A model generated the notes under the pieces. The model did not search any database. It was given only the letters and a program-made list of their open reading frames with translations, and was not told where the DNA came from. Position numbers and translations under genes: made by a program. From assembly GCA_001782475.1 (NCBI GenBank), contig MFOT01000007.1:1-50274 (forward strand): 50,274 bases of DNA, read 5' to 3'. The DNA comes from Candidatus Levybacteria bacterium RIFCSPLOWO2_01_FULL_38_21 (lineage in GTDB: Bacteria; Patescibacteriota; Microgenomatia; Levybacterales; UBA12049). Below are positions 35,298-45,580 of this stretch, piece after piece. Positions within the stretch are counted from its first letter, which is position 1. Every line of letters starts with the position of its first letter.

Positions 35298-36347
35298 ATG
35301 AAGAAAGTTATTTTTTCGGGGATTCAGCCATCTGGGAATTTGCATATAGGAAATTATATTGGAGCGATTCAGCAGTGGGTTAAACTTCAAGAGGAAACAG
35401 AATCAATCTTCTGCATTGTGGATCTTCACGCAATTACTGTTCCTCAAGACCCGAAAATCTTAAGAGAAAAAGTCTTGGAAGTTGCAGCTTTGTATCTTGC
35501 ATGCGGCATTGATCCCAAAAAAACGCACATTTTCGTTCAATCCGAAAATCCAAACCACCCTTACCTCGCATGGATTTTTGACTGCATCCTATCCATGGGA
35601 CAACTTTATAGAATGACTCAATTTAAGGATAAACAGGAAAAATATTATAGAGAGATGTTAAAAAAGACAAAGGAAGAAAAACTAAATGCGTTTGAGGTGG
35701 CAAGAATGATGTTCGAAGGACCAGTTGGTATTTTTAATTACCCTGCTTTAATGGCGGCGGACATTTTGCTTTACCAAACAGATGAAGTTCCTGTTGGAGA
35801 AGATCAGAAGCAGCATATAGAGCTTACGAGAGATTTGGCAGATAAGTTTAATAGGGATTTTGGTCAAACTTTTAAACTTCCGAAGCCTTTAATTCAAAAA
35901 GAAACTGCAAAAATAATGAGCCTGCAAGACCCACGGACAAAGATGAGTAAATCCGATAAAGATCCAGACGGAACAATCGATCTTTTAGACGATGAGAAAA
36001 CAGTTATTAATAAAATTAGAGGTGCGGTTACAGATTCAGGAAAGGAGATATTAAAGAAGGAGGATAAGCCCGCAATTTCTAATTTGCTTACTGTTTATGC
36101 AGCTATTACCGGAAAACCTGTTCCTCAGATTGAAAAAGAATTTAAAGGGAAAACTTATGTGGACTTTAAAGATAGCTTAGCTTTTCAAATAAATGTAAAA
36201 CTTGGATTGATTCAACAGGATTATAATTCTATTAGATCGAAAGTAAATTATTTAAGGCAAGTTCTCGATGAGGGCAGAGATTACGCAATAGAAAAATCCT
36301 CTAAGACTCTCGGAGAAGTTAAAGAAAAAATGGGCCTTCTGTATTAG
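35298..36347 (+). CDS. trpS: Tryptophanyl-tRNA synthetase
   Basis: FSGIQPSGNLHIGNYIGAIQQW, VPVGEDQKQHIELTRDLADKFN, KMSKSDKDPDGTIDLLD. Confidence 0.97.
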   Translation: MKKVIFSGIQPSGNLHIGNYIGAIQQWVKLQEETESIFCIVDLHAITVPQDPKILREKVLEVAALYLACGIDPKKTHIFVQSENPNHPYLAWIFDCILSMGQLYRMTQFKDKQEKYYREMLKKTKEEKLNAFEVARMMFEGPVGIFNYPALMAADILLYQTDEVPVGEDQKQHIELTRDLADKFNRDFGQTFKLPKPLIQKETAKIMSLQDPRTKMSKSDKDPDGTIDLLDDEKTVINKIRGAVTDSGKEILKKEDKPAISNLLTVYAAITGKPVPQIEKEFKGKTYVDFKDSLAFQINVKLGLIQQDYNSIRSKVNYLRQVLDEGRDYAIEKSSKTLGEVKEKMGLLY

Positions 36348-36396
36348 CCTCATTTTGGGATTGGCAAAAATATTTTGGTGTGGTATACTCCTTCTG

Positions 36397-38283
36397 ATGA
36401 CAGACGGCAAAAAAAACAGCCTGCCTGCCGGCAGACAGGGCAAGAAACAAAAAATTTTCAAAATAAAAATAAATACTTCCTGGAAAAATATTTTTCTTTA
36501 CGGATTTTTGATGCTTATTGCCGCTTTCCTTTTCTTAGGCGTAACACAGCCGATTGAACAGACAAAAACAGTTCCCCTTTCTCAGGTAATGTCTAGGGTT
36601 AGAGAAGGAAAAGTTAAAGAAATAGTAATACTCGATAACAAACTAACAGTTAAAGAGCAAGATAAAACAGTCCAGAGCTTTAAAGAACCGGGTGCAAATG
36701 TCTATCAGCTCTTCAAAGACGCAGGCGTATCTTTAGATAAAACCAAGGTTTTGGTAAAGGATGAGACAGGCCTAAACAGCTGGATAAATATTTTATCTTC
36801 GGTTCTTCCAATAATATTAATGGTTGCATTTTTCTATTTTATCTTTAGACAAGCTCGAGGAGCGCAGGAAAATATTTTTTCATTTGGTCAATCAAAAGCT
36901 AAGTTATTTTCAAAAGATACTCCAGGAATAAGATTTTCTGATGTTGCAGGAGTTGATGAAGCAAAGCAAGAACTTACGGAAATTGTCGATTTTCTTAAAA
37001 ACCCGGGAAAATACAAGGCTATGGGAGCCCGTACGCCAAAAGGCGTATTAATGGTAGGGCCGTCTGGGACGGGAAAAACTCTACTTGCTCGGGCAACTGC
37101 AGGGGAAGCAGATGTACCATTTTTCTCTATGGCAGGGTCAGAATTTATGGAAATGCTTGTAGGAGTTGGCGCATCAAGAGTCAGAGATTTGTTTAATACT
37201 GCAAAAAAGAATCAGCCGGCAATAATTTTTATAGATGAAGTAGATGCAATCGGAAGACAAAGGGGTATAGGAATAATGGGGGGACACGATGAAAGGGAGC
37301 AAACCTTAAATCAGATCTTAGTTGAAATGGATGGATTTTCTCCGACAGAACAGCTGGTTGTTATAGCCGCAACCAATAGGCCCGATGTTTTGGACCCAGC
37401 CCTGATAAGACCTGGAAGATTTGATCGAAGAGTTGTTTTGGATATGCCTGATGTTGTTGGAAGAAAGGCTATCCTTGCTATACATGCAAGGGGAAAGCCC
37501 TTTAATAAATCTGTTGATTGGGAAAAAATTGCAAAAAGAACTGTTGGATTTTCCGGCGCAGATATTGAGAATATGTTAAACGAGGCAGCAATTCTGGCAG
37601 CAAGACTTTTGAAAAAGGCAATAGACATGAAGGATTTGGAAGAAGCTGCAACTAAAGTAAAATTGGGCCCAGAGAAAAAAAGATTACAATCAGATGAAGA
37701 CAGAAAAATGACAGCGTACCATGAGGCAGGCCATGCGCTTGTATCTTGGGAAATGCCCCATATGGATCCAATTCATAGAATCTCAATAGTCAGCCGAGGA
37801 ATTTCTTTAGGACATACAATGATGGAACCAACAGAGCATGTTCATGAAACAAAAACAAGACTTTTGGAGCATATTAGTGTGATGCTTGGAGGACGGGCGG
37901 CAGAAAATTTGGTCTTTTCGGAAATGACCACTGGCGCATCCGATGATATTGCAAAAGCAACAGAAGTTGCAAGAACAATGGTGGTTGAATACGGAATGAG
38001 CGAGCTTGGACCCATTAACTTGGATGGAGAAAGAAAAAGGTATTTTGAGCAATCAACAGTGTCTGAGGAAATGGCAGCAAAGATTGACGAGCAGGTCAAA
38101 AGAATAACAGATGCTGCTTATAAGAGAGCAATTTTGGTACTTAGAAAATTAAGAACGAAGTTGGATCTTTTGGCCCACGAGCTTCTAAAAAAGGAAACAA
38201 TAGAGTCGGTAGAGTTTGAGAGATTAATGGGTCCCAAGAAGATTGTCGGGAAAGAGTTTGCATTTGTTACAGCAAAAGCCTAA
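36397..38283 (+). CDS. ftsH: ATP-dependent zinc metalloprotease FtsH
   Basis: [66 protein letters not shown](36361)-N17-TATACT(36384)-N7-ATG supports start 36397. Confidence 0.97.
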   Translation: MTDGKKNSLPAGRQGKKQKIFKIKINTSWKNIFLYGFLMLIAAFLFLGVTQPIEQTKTVPLSQVMSRVREGKVKEIVILDNKLTVKEQDKTVQSFKEPGANVYQLFKDAGVSLDKTKVLVKDETGLNSWINILSSVLPIILMVAFFYFIFRQARGAQENIFSFGQSKAKLFSKDTPGIRFSDVAGVDEAKQELTEIVDFLKNPGKYKAMGARTPKGVLMVGPSGTGKTLLARATAGEADVPFFSMAGSEFMEMLVGVGASRVRDLFNTAKKNQPAIIFIDEVDAIGRQRGIGIMGGHDEREQTLNQILVEMDGFSPTEQLVVIAATNRPDVLDPALIRPGRFDRRVVLDMPDVVGRKAILAIHARGKPFNKSVDWEKIAKRTVGFSGADIENMLNEAAILAARLLKKAIDMKDLEEAATKVKLGPEKKRLQSDEDRKMTAYHEAGHALVSWEMPHMDPIHRISIVSRGISLGHTMMEPTEHVHETKTRLLEHISVMLGGRAAENLVFSEMTTGASDDIAKATEVARTMVVEYGMSELGPINLDGERKRYFEQSTVSEEMAAKIDEQVKRITDAAYKRAILVLRKLRTKLDLLAHELLKKETIESVEFERLMGPKKIVGKEFAFVTAKA

Positions 38284-38330
38284 AGATTCTCTCTTGACAA
38301 GAATCTACTTCTCCTGAAATACTATAGACA

Positions 38331-38912
38331 GTGAATAACTCAGCACTGTCTAATCAAAATCCCGCTCCTGCGACTGTTTCTCAATCGCAACCACCTCCGC
38401 TACCGAATCAGTCAATGGCAAAGCCTTCATCTACTACCATGTGGGATGCATTTGAGCACATACTAATGTTTATCAGTCTTTATGTTCTAGCAACTTCCAT
38501 TGCACTAACCTTGTACTTTTTTATAGACAAATGGTTTCCGGGGGTGACTACTGAAAGTTACTATCGGAGCTCTAGCTCGAATGATCTTAATTTGAATTTA
38601 CTGCGAGGGTATCTAGCAGCATTGATTGTTTCGTTTCCTTTATTTGCTTTCTTTTTTCTCCATATTACAAAAAGAACAATGCTTAATCCAACTATAAGAA
38701 GTATTAAATCGAGAAAAATCCTAATTTATATAACACTTGTCGTAGCATTTATAATTATGCTTTATAACATAATATCTACAGTTTACAACTTGCTAAGCGG
38801 AAATATAACTTTCAACTTTGTCCTTCATCTTCTTATAACACTTTCTGTAACTGGAATAGTTTTTGTGTATTACCTTTATCAGGTAAGAGAGGATAGAAAA
38901 ATTAATGTTTAA
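38331..38912 (+). CDS. DUF5671-like membrane protein
   Basis: WDAFEHILMFISLYVLATSIALTLYFFIDKWFPG plus three more TM segments; GTG start. Confidence 0.7.
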   Translation: MNNSALSNQNPAPATVSQSQPPPLPNQSMAKPSSTTMWDAFEHILMFISLYVLATSIALTLYFFIDKWFPGVTTESYYRSSSSNDLNLNLLRGYLAALIVSFPLFAFFFLHITKRTMLNPTIRSIKSRKILIYITLVVAFIIMLYNIISTVYNLLSGNITFNFVLHLLITLSVTGIVFVYYLYQVREDRKINV

Positions 38913-39687
38913 ATATTATATTTCTATAGTGCTATTGGGAATTTTTGTACTTGCTCTAATTATAGAAGGAATTATAATTGCGGGAAGCCCGATTTCTCAA
39001 AAAGACATTAAGCTGGATAATAATAGATTACAAGCGTTCAACAATATCAAATACCAGATTGAAAATTACTACAGAGCTAATCACAAGATGCCTAATTTGC
39101 TGAGTGATTTATCACTCAACATCAATATTCAAGATCCCGAAACAAAGACAAATTTTGATTATAAAATAATTCCACCTTATAGTTATCAGCTTTGTACAAC
39201 ATTTTCTACAGATAATTCTAAAACCGCGGCTAATTATAATAATTATGGGTCGGATTCAGCAATGTATAAGATCCACAAAAAGGGTCATGACTGTATGACA
39301 TTTAAACTTTCGGATTATGTTATAAACTCAGCTAGGACTCCTAGTCAAAAAATAAATAATACTCTGTCTGTTCTTAATGTAAATTCTTCTCCTTCAGGTA
39401 TCCCTATGGACTCCGAAGGTTTTGGAAGTTATTTTGCATATGGAAAGTTTTACGTTGGAACGACAAATTACACAAAAACAAATAACAACACAATTAACAC
39501 AAGGATTATCGCTCCGAAGTCTGCCTTAGTTGGTGGTAATAGATATACCTTTAGTTCTTGGTCGGGGGAATGTGATAATGACACCTCTGATGGTCAAAAT
39601 TTTTGCGATGTGATAGTTAACGGTAGCACGGGTACAATAAACGCAACTTACGTTATTTCTTCACCGAGCTCTTTTCAAAAACAGTAG
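38905..39687 (+). CDS. Membrane-anchored protein with pilin/pseudopilin-like region and C-terminal repeat domain
   Basis: N-terminal TM; NNIKYQIENYYRANHKMPNLLSDL; C-term YTFSSWSGECDND...GTINATYVISS. Confidence 0.55.
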   Translation: MFKYYISIVLLGIFVLALIIEGIIIAGSPISQKDIKLDNNRLQAFNNIKYQIENYYRANHKMPNLLSDLSLNINIQDPETKTNFDYKIIPPYSYQLCTTFSTDNSKTAANYNNYGSDSAMYKIHKKGHDCMTFKLSDYVINSARTPSQKINNTLSVLNVNSSPSGIPMDSEGFGSYFAYGKFYVGTTNYTKTNNNTINTRIIAPKSALVGGNRYTFSSWSGECDNDTSDGQNFCDVIVNGSTGTINATYVISSPSSFQKQ

Positions 39688-39731
39688 CTAATGATTGACA
39701 ATCCTCAAGTTTTTCTGAAATACTCAAGTTA

Positions 39732-40436
39732 GTGGCGAAGAATCACAAATTTTCAAAAAGTGAAGCGATAAAGTTCGGCCTTAACTTTTTTAAAGCAAAT
39801 ATTGGCACTTTTGTAAAACTTGGACTTACTTATCTTTTAATATCTTATGTGTTAGGTGTAATCAGCGGTTTTTTCACGAGCCCAGCATTTGTATTAGGTT
39901 TAATTGCTACTTTATTCAAGCACCCAGTAATAAATATTTGGATAGTTATTGCAGGTGCATTCATCTCAATACTTTCACAAATTATCGTACTACTTGTAGA
40001 AATTGTTGTCCAGATAGGGCTCACTAAGATTACTCTTGAACTTTACGATGGCAAACCTTTAAACATTTCAAAATTTTACTCTCTCTATCCTCTTGCGCCC
40101 AGATATTTAGGCGCCACTATTATTTATATATTGATAACCATGGTTGGATTTATCCTTTTTATAATCCCTGGAATAATTTGGGCAATTAAATTCGGTTTTT
40201 ACAGCTATTTGATAGTTGATAAGAATGCAGGACTAATGGATTCGCTTAAGAAAAGTTCTTTATTAACGCAAGGAGTAAAAATGAATTTATTTATTTTTGG
40301 ACTTCTTTTGATTCTTTTTAATATTGCCGGCGTACTTGCCTTAGGCATCGGACTTTTGGTTACTATCCCTACCACATTAATGGCATCGGTTTACGTCTAT
40401 CGAAAACTCCTCTCCCAAACCCTATCCGTAGCTTAG
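39732..40436 (+). CDS. Multi-pass membrane protein
   Basis: Several hydrophobic segments, amphipathic N-terminus; GTG start. Confidence 0.65.
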   Translation: MAKNHKFSKSEAIKFGLNFFKANIGTFVKLGLTYLLISYVLGVISGFFTSPAFVLGLIATLFKHPVINIWIVIAGAFISILSQIIVLLVEIVVQIGLTKITLELYDGKPLNISKFYSLYPLAPRYLGATIIYILITMVGFILFIIPGIIWAIKFGFYSYLIVDKNAGLMDSLKKSSLLTQGVKMNLFIFGLLLILFNIAGVLALGIGLLVTIPTTLMASVYVYRKLLSQTLSVA

Positions 40437-40458
40437 TTTGATGATATAATATCCATAA

Positions 40459-41382
40459 ATGGAAAAGTTTGTTCTAATTGATGGGAATGCGATTGTTCAT
40501 CGGGCATATCATGTAATGCCGCCATTAACGCGCTCAGATGGTACTCCAACCGGCGCTGTCCAGGGATTTTTTTCCATGATTCTTAAAATAATTCAGGAAC
40601 TTAAGCCAGCTCATATCGCCATTGCTTTTGACAGTCCAAGCCCAAATTTTAGAAAAGAACTTTTTAAAGAATACCAATCCCAGAGACCTGCAATGGAAAG
40701 CGATCTTTCGCCGCAATTCGGAATAATCCAAGGGATTTTGAAGAATGCAAGAATACCTGTTTATGCTGTTGATGGACTTGAAGCAGACGATATTATAGGT
40801 ACAATTTCGGAGAAAGCCAAAGAAACCGGGCATCTGGTTTATATTTTAACTGGAGATAGAGACATGCTTCAGCTTGTCAATCATAAAACAAAAGTTTTAG
40901 CTCCAGTTAAGGGAATTTCTGAAATGGTGCTTTTCGATGAAGGAAAAGTCAGAGAAAAATATGGCATAACCCCCGAACAATTCGTAGAGCTTAAGGCTTT
41001 GATGGGTGATAATTCTGATAATTACCCCGGTGTTTCAGGAATAGGGCCCAAGACAGCTGCAGATTTAATCAAGGAATATGGATCCGTTGACAATATTTAC
41101 AAAAATATCTCAAAAATAAAATCTAAAAACCCAAAACTGGCTGAAAAACTTGAGGAAGGAAAAAGTAACGCAAAGCTTGCCCATCAGCTGGCAACGATTT
41201 TAACAGATGCACCATTTGCCTATGATTTTTCAGACTGCGATATGAAAAATTTAGATATAGAAGGATTCAAAAAAGCCCTTGAGGCTTATGATTTTAAAAC
41301 ACTCCCAAAACGGCTTGATGGAGTTTTTAAAAAGAGCGGAAAAATAGATAAAATTTCGAAAACGCAGATGAAATTAATATGA
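40459..41382 (+). CDS. Stand-alone 5'-3' exonuclease (Pol I N-terminal domain type)
   Basis: FVLIDGNAIVHRAYHVMP, AIAFDSPSPNFRKELFKEYQSQRP, VDGLEADDIIGT, TGDRDMLQLV, GDNSDNYPGVSGIGPKTAADLI; ends without polymerase domain. Confidence 0.93.
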   Translation: MEKFVLIDGNAIVHRAYHVMPPLTRSDGTPTGAVQGFFSMILKIIQELKPAHIAIAFDSPSPNFRKELFKEYQSQRPAMESDLSPQFGIIQGILKNARIPVYAVDGLEADDIIGTISEKAKETGHLVYILTGDRDMLQLVNHKTKVLAPVKGISEMVLFDEGKVREKYGITPEQFVELKALMGDNSDNYPGVSGIGPKTAADLIKEYGSVDNIYKNISKIKSKNPKLAEKLEEGKSNAKLAHQLATILTDAPFAYDFSDCDMKNLDIEGFKKALEAYDFKTLPKRLDGVFKKSGKIDKISKTQMKLI

Positions 41383-41464
41383 CCCCACACAATCTTACCG
41401 TTTGCCTTCAAGTTCTATTCGAACACGGCTCACGGAGCGATTTGGCGGGGCAAGAGGTTGCAGT

Positions 41465-42631
41465 GTGAAAATAGCTATAGTACACGACTATATAAAGGAA
41501 TACGGGGGAGCGGAGAGGGTTTTGGAAGCTCTTCATGAAATTTTTCCTGATGCGCCGGTCTATACCACAGTTTTTTTACCTGAATTTCTTGGGCCTCACG
41601 AAAACAGATTTAAAAACTTTAAAATAAAGACTTCGTTTCTTCAATATTTACCATTTAAGGAAAAACTAATAAGTCCGATTCGTGTAATCGCGCCATTGGT
41701 CTTTAAATCTTTCAATTTCTCGGGCTTTGACGTTGTTATTGTTTCTGCAACAGGAGCCTATTCTCCAAATGGAAAATGGAAAATGGACAATGGAAAATTT
41801 CCAATCCATATATGTTACTGCCATACTCCTCCAAGATATCTTTATGGTTTTGCAACAGCCAGGGAGTGGAAGAATAATTTAATTTTCCGAGTTTTTGGAG
41901 AGCTTGCAAATCATTTTTTAAGGTTAGTTGATTATAAAAGCTCCCAAAATGTAGATTACTTTATTGCAAATTCAAAAAATGTTGCAGGGAGGATCAAGAA
42001 GTTTTATAGAAGAGATGCTGTTGTAATTTACCCGCCGGTTGACACTAATTCAAAATTCAAAATTCAAAATTCAAAATTGAAAGTCAAAAGTCAAAAGGAT
42101 GGATATTTTCTGGCGGGGGGAAGGATAGCACGGCCAAAAAACATTGAGCTGATAATCAAAACTTTTGAAAAACTTAAACTTCCTCTTAAAATCTTCGGGC
42201 GAAGTTTTGGAGGCCTCGATATCGAAAGCGAATCACGAATCACGAATAACGAATCACGAATCGAATATCTTGGAGAAGTAAGCGATGAAGATAAGTACGA
42301 GCTTATGAGAAATGCTACGGCATTTATTTTTGCTTCAGTTGATGAGGATTTCGGCATTACTCCGGTTGAGGCAATGAGCGTTGGAACACCGGTTATCGCG
42401 TATCGATCGGGTGGAGTAGTAGAATCGGTGGTTGACCCTTCGACACGCTCAGGGCAAGCGGTGACGGGAATATTTTTTGAAGAATTATCGCTCGAGAGCT
42501 TGAGTAAAGCAATCAAACAATTTAACAATCTAACAATCAATCCGCAGGATTGCATTTCCCAAGCCCAAAAATTCTCAAAAGAGAGGTTTAAGAGAGAAAT
42601 AAAAGAGTTTGTGGGGAAAATATATGCCTGA
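41465..42631 (+). CDS. Glycosyltransferase family 4
   Basis: VKIAIVHDYIKEYGGAERVLEALHEIFPDAPVYT...GGRIARPKNIELIIKTFEKL...EDFGITPVEAMSVGTPVIAYRSGGVVE. GTG 41465 preferred; 41402-41464 is repeat. Confidence 0.92.
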   Translation: MKIAIVHDYIKEYGGAERVLEALHEIFPDAPVYTTVFLPEFLGPHENRFKNFKIKTSFLQYLPFKEKLISPIRVIAPLVFKSFNFSGFDVVIVSATGAYSPNGKWKMDNGKFPIHICYCHTPPRYLYGFATAREWKNNLIFRVFGELANHFLRLVDYKSSQNVDYFIANSKNVAGRIKKFYRRDAVVIYPPVDTNSKFKIQNSKLKVKSQKDGYFLAGGRIARPKNIELIIKTFEKLKLPLKIFGRSFGGLDIESESRITNNESRIEYLGEVSDEDKYELMRNATAFIFASVDEDFGITPVEAMSVGTPVIAYRSGGVVESVVDPSTRSGQAVTGIFFEELSLESLSKAIKQFNNLTINPQDCISQAQKFSKERFKREIKEFVGKIYA

Positions 42632-43559
42632 GTTACCAGAGGTTGAGACAATTAAATTAGGGCTTCAAAAATATCTCATTGGACATCGGATTGAAGGGGT
42701 TGATGTTAGGCTTCCCAAAATTGTTCAGGGGAATGTCAAAGATATTGAGGGCGGTAAGGTTATCGCCGTCAGACGATTTGGAAAAGGGCTGGTCATTGAT
42801 CTTGATAACGATTACTCAATCGCAATTCACATAAAACTCACAGGACAACTCATCTATAGAGGACCAAATCTTAGACAAAAAGTAAAACTGTCCAAAAAAG
42901 TCGGGGGAAGCTTACCTAATAAGTGGACTCACGTGATATTCAAACTCAAAAGTCAACCCGTTCGACAAGCTCAGGACAAGAAGACAAAAGTTAAAAGTGC
43001 AACTCAAAACTCAAAAGCTACAGATGCTTATCTTTATTACAATGATATTCGGCAGTTTGGATGGATTAGAATAGTTGAAAGTTCAAAGTTAAAAGATTTA
43101 AGCTTCTTCAGAGACTTGGGGCCAGAGCCTCCAGTCACAATGTCGATAGGGGTTCAACCCCTTACGCTAGAATTGTTTAAAAAAATAGTCAATTCATTAA
43201 ACACGGCAATAAAACCACTTCTTATGGATCAAAAGAGAATTGGGGGAATTGGAAATATTTATGCAAACGATGCTTTATTTGATGCTGAAATAGATCCAGG
43301 AAGAAAAGCAAAAAGCTTAAGTGATGCGGAGATTAAAAAACTTTATAACTCTATTCTTAAGGTTCTCAAAATCGGCCTTAGAGAAGAGGGGGCATCTGAA
43401 CTTAGTTTTGTAAATGCATTAGGAGAAGAGGGGAGTTATCAGAATCATTTTCTTGTTTATGGAAGGGAAGGTCAGAAATGTAAAAGGTGTAACGGAATTA
43501 TAAAAAAAATAATCTTGGGTGGCCGCGGAACCTACTTCTGCCCAAACTGCCAAAAATAA
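42624..43559 (+). CDS. mutM: Formamidopyrimidine-DNA glycosylase
   Basis: MPELPEVETIKLGLQKYL, IGGIGNIYANDALFDAEIDP, C-term zinc finger CKRCNGIIKKIILGGRGTYFCPNCQ. Start ATG 42624. Confidence 0.96.
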   Translation: MPELPEVETIKLGLQKYLIGHRIEGVDVRLPKIVQGNVKDIEGGKVIAVRRFGKGLVIDLDNDYSIAIHIKLTGQLIYRGPNLRQKVKLSKKVGGSLPNKWTHVIFKLKSQPVRQAQDKKTKVKSATQNSKATDAYLYYNDIRQFGWIRIVESSKLKDLSFFRDLGPEPPVTMSIGVQPLTLELFKKIVNSLNTAIKPLLMDQKRIGGIGNIYANDALFDAEIDPGRKAKSLSDAEIKKLYNSILKVLKIGLREEGASELSFVNALGEEGSYQNHFLVYGREGQKCKRCNGIIKKIILGGRGTYFCPNCQK

Positions 43560-43715
43560 TTTCCCGGATTTTCAAACTGCTTGTTTTTTGATACCATAGA
43601 TGTTAACATTAGTGTCTAGTACTGAGCGCAGCCGAAGTGCTAGTTTTTTATGCGTTCGACAGACTCAGCACAAGTGCGTTCGGCGAGCTTACCATAAATG
43701 CATTCGATATAAATT

Positions 43716-44423
43716 ATGGGCAATAATCATAAGGAAAAGATTGTAATGTCCGTCGGAGGATCCCTCATTGTTCCAAACGGAGGGATCAACACCGATTTTC
43801 TTAAGAAGCTTAATGCTTTTATAAGAAAGCAACTGGCGAAAAATAAAAACCGCCAGTTTTTTTTGGTTGGAGGAGGAGGATCAATAGCAAGACACTACCG
43901 TGATGCCGGAGAAATAGTTGTCGGACACGAACTCACCCGCGATGATTTGGACTGGCTTGGGATTCATGCAACAAAACTGAATGCACATCTTGTAAGAACC
44001 ATCTTCCGTGACATTGCCCACCCCTATATTCTTAAACACTACGAAATTATAAGAAAAGTTACGGAGCCAGTTGTGGTTGCTGCAGGATGGAAGCCGGGCT
44101 GGTCTACAGATTATGATGCTATTCTTCTTTGCGAAGATTACAACGTGAGAACTGTAGTGAATTTAACCAATATCGAAAAAGTTTACGATAAAGATCCTAA
44201 AAAACATAATGACGCTAAGTCCTTCGATAAGATTTCTTGGTCAAACTTTAGAAAAATAGTAGGAGATGAATGGATCCCTGGAATTAATGCTCCATTTGAT
44301 CCTGTCGCTTCGAAAAAAGCGCAGGAATTAGGTGTTACAGTTATCGTTATTAAAGGAGACGATTTTGAGAATCTTGAGAATTATTTTAACGGCAAAAAAT
44401 TCGTCGGAACTGTTATTAAATAA
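43716..44423 (+). CDS. UMP kinase (amino acid kinase family, archaeal-like)
   Basis: KIVMSVGGSLIVPNGGINTDFLKKL, FLVGGGGSIARHYRDA, PGWSTDYDAILLCEDY, NLTNIEKVYDKDPKKHNDAKSFDKISW. Confidence 0.85.
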   Translation: MGNNHKEKIVMSVGGSLIVPNGGINTDFLKKLNAFIRKQLAKNKNRQFFLVGGGGSIARHYRDAGEIVVGHELTRDDLDWLGIHATKLNAHLVRTIFRDIAHPYILKHYEIIRKVTEPVVVAAGWKPGWSTDYDAILLCEDYNVRTVVNLTNIEKVYDKDPKKHNDAKSFDKISWSNFRKIVGDEWIPGINAPFDPVASKKAQELGVTVIVIKGDDFENLENYFNGKKFVGTVIK

Positions 44424-44467
44424 AATATAAAATAGAAAATATAAAAAATACAAATCAAAAATCCTCT

Positions 44468-44502
44468 TTGCTTTAGAAAATTCAGAGTGTTACAATTTAG
44501 CC
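44468..44502 (+). promoter_or_regulatory. recF promoter, leaderless geometry
   Basis: TTGCTT(44468)-N17-TACAAT(44491)-N6-ATG(44503). Confidence 0.65.
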
Positions 44503-45579
44503 ATGTTTCTCAAGTCCCTCACTCTTGCCAATTTTAGAAACTACGAGAAAGCAGATTTTAAATTCACAAAAGACATAGCAGTGCTTATTGGTCCCAATAC
44601 TTGCGGGAAAACGAATTTTGTAGAAGGTGTTTTCTATCTTGCAATGGGAAGAAGTTTTAGGGCAGAAAAAGATTTAGATTTGATAAGTTTTGGAAAAAAT
44701 ATTGCCCGAATTAAGGCAGAACTTGCGGAAAAGAAAGAGCTTTTTGTTATTATCTCCAAAGAGGAATTAGATACTCGAGAAACCATCCGCAAAAAATATT
44801 TAGTAAATGGAGTCTTGAAAAAACGCTCGGATTTTGCAGGAAATTTGGTTTGCGTGCTTTTTTCTCCCGAGGATTTGGACATTATAATCGGTTCTCCGGT
44901 CTTACGAAGAAGATTATTGAACGATCTTTTAGAGCAAGTAGACAGAGACTATAGAAACGCGATCATAGCATATACAAAAGCACTTCGGCAAAGAAACGCA
45001 CTTTTAGACAGAGTGAAAGAGTCGGGAGTAAGAAATGAGAAACTTTTTGAATACTGGGATAATCTTCTAATACAAAACGGAGCGGTTATTACAAAAAAAA
45101 GAGGAGAATTTATTCAGTTTATCAATAACTTCCCAAAAGAAATCTTTGATTTTGTCGCTTTTTATGATAAAAGTATAATCTCAAGCGCAAGACTCATACA
45201 ATATAAAGACGCGGAAGTTGGAGCAGGGGTAACTTTGGTCGGTCCCCACAGAGATGATATATCTTTTCATATGTATCCTTCGACAGGCTCAGGACAAGCA
45301 ATAACTCATGATATAAAATCATTCGGGTCAAGAGGGCAACAGAGGCTTACAATTTTACAGCTTAAATTAATTGAGCTCTCATTTATAGAAAAACTTACGG
45401 GAGAGCGCCCAATACTTGTTCTTGACGATATCTTTTCAGAACTTGACAGCGATCATATAAGACTTGTCCTTGAGATGATCAAAGATCAACAAACTTTTAT
45501 TACAACAACTCACAAAGAATTTCTGGATAAAAAAACCATAGAAAACTCTGAAATGATAGAATTGAAAGAAAGAAGTTAA
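44503..45579 (+). CDS. recF: DNA replication and repair protein RecF
   Basis: FLKSLTLANFRNYEKADFKF, GPNTCGKTNFVEGVFYL, LVGPHRDDISF, SRGQQRLTILQLKLIE, PILVLDDIFSELDSDH. Confidence 0.95.
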   Translation: MFLKSLTLANFRNYEKADFKFTKDIAVLIGPNTCGKTNFVEGVFYLAMGRSFRAEKDLDLISFGKNIARIKAELAEKKELFVIISKEELDTRETIRKKYLVNGVLKKRSDFAGNLVCVLFSPEDLDIIIGSPVLRRRLLNDLLEQVDRDYRNAIIAYTKALRQRNALLDRVKESGVRNEKLFEYWDNLLIQNGAVITKKRGEFIQFINNFPKEIFDFVAFYDKSIISSARLIQYKDAEVGAGVTLVGPHRDDISFHMYPSTGSGQAITHDIKSFGSRGQQRLTILQLKLIELSFIEKLTGERPILVLDDIFSELDSDHIRLVLEMIKDQQTFITTTHKEFLDKKTIENSEMIELKERS

Positions 45580-45580
45580 A

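Larger units (their letters stand above)
4498..45300. repeat. Dispersed ~22-nt repeat, consensus CCTTCGRCARGCTCAGGRCAAG
   Basis: In genes near 4498, 7892, 12995, 20405, 20678, 42437, 42958, 45278; intergenic near 30532, with related sequence near 21570, 27855 and 43650. Confidence 0.88.

Noticed and set aside
41402-41464. N-terminal extension MPSSSIRTRLTERFGGARGCS of GT4
   Set aside because: TTG start inside a repeat also found near 50118; GT4 normally begins at (M/V)KIAIVHDY.
42091-42651. 186-aa minus-strand ORF opposite GT4/mutM
   Set aside because: Shadow ORF across strong sense genes; low-complexity Ser-rich translation.
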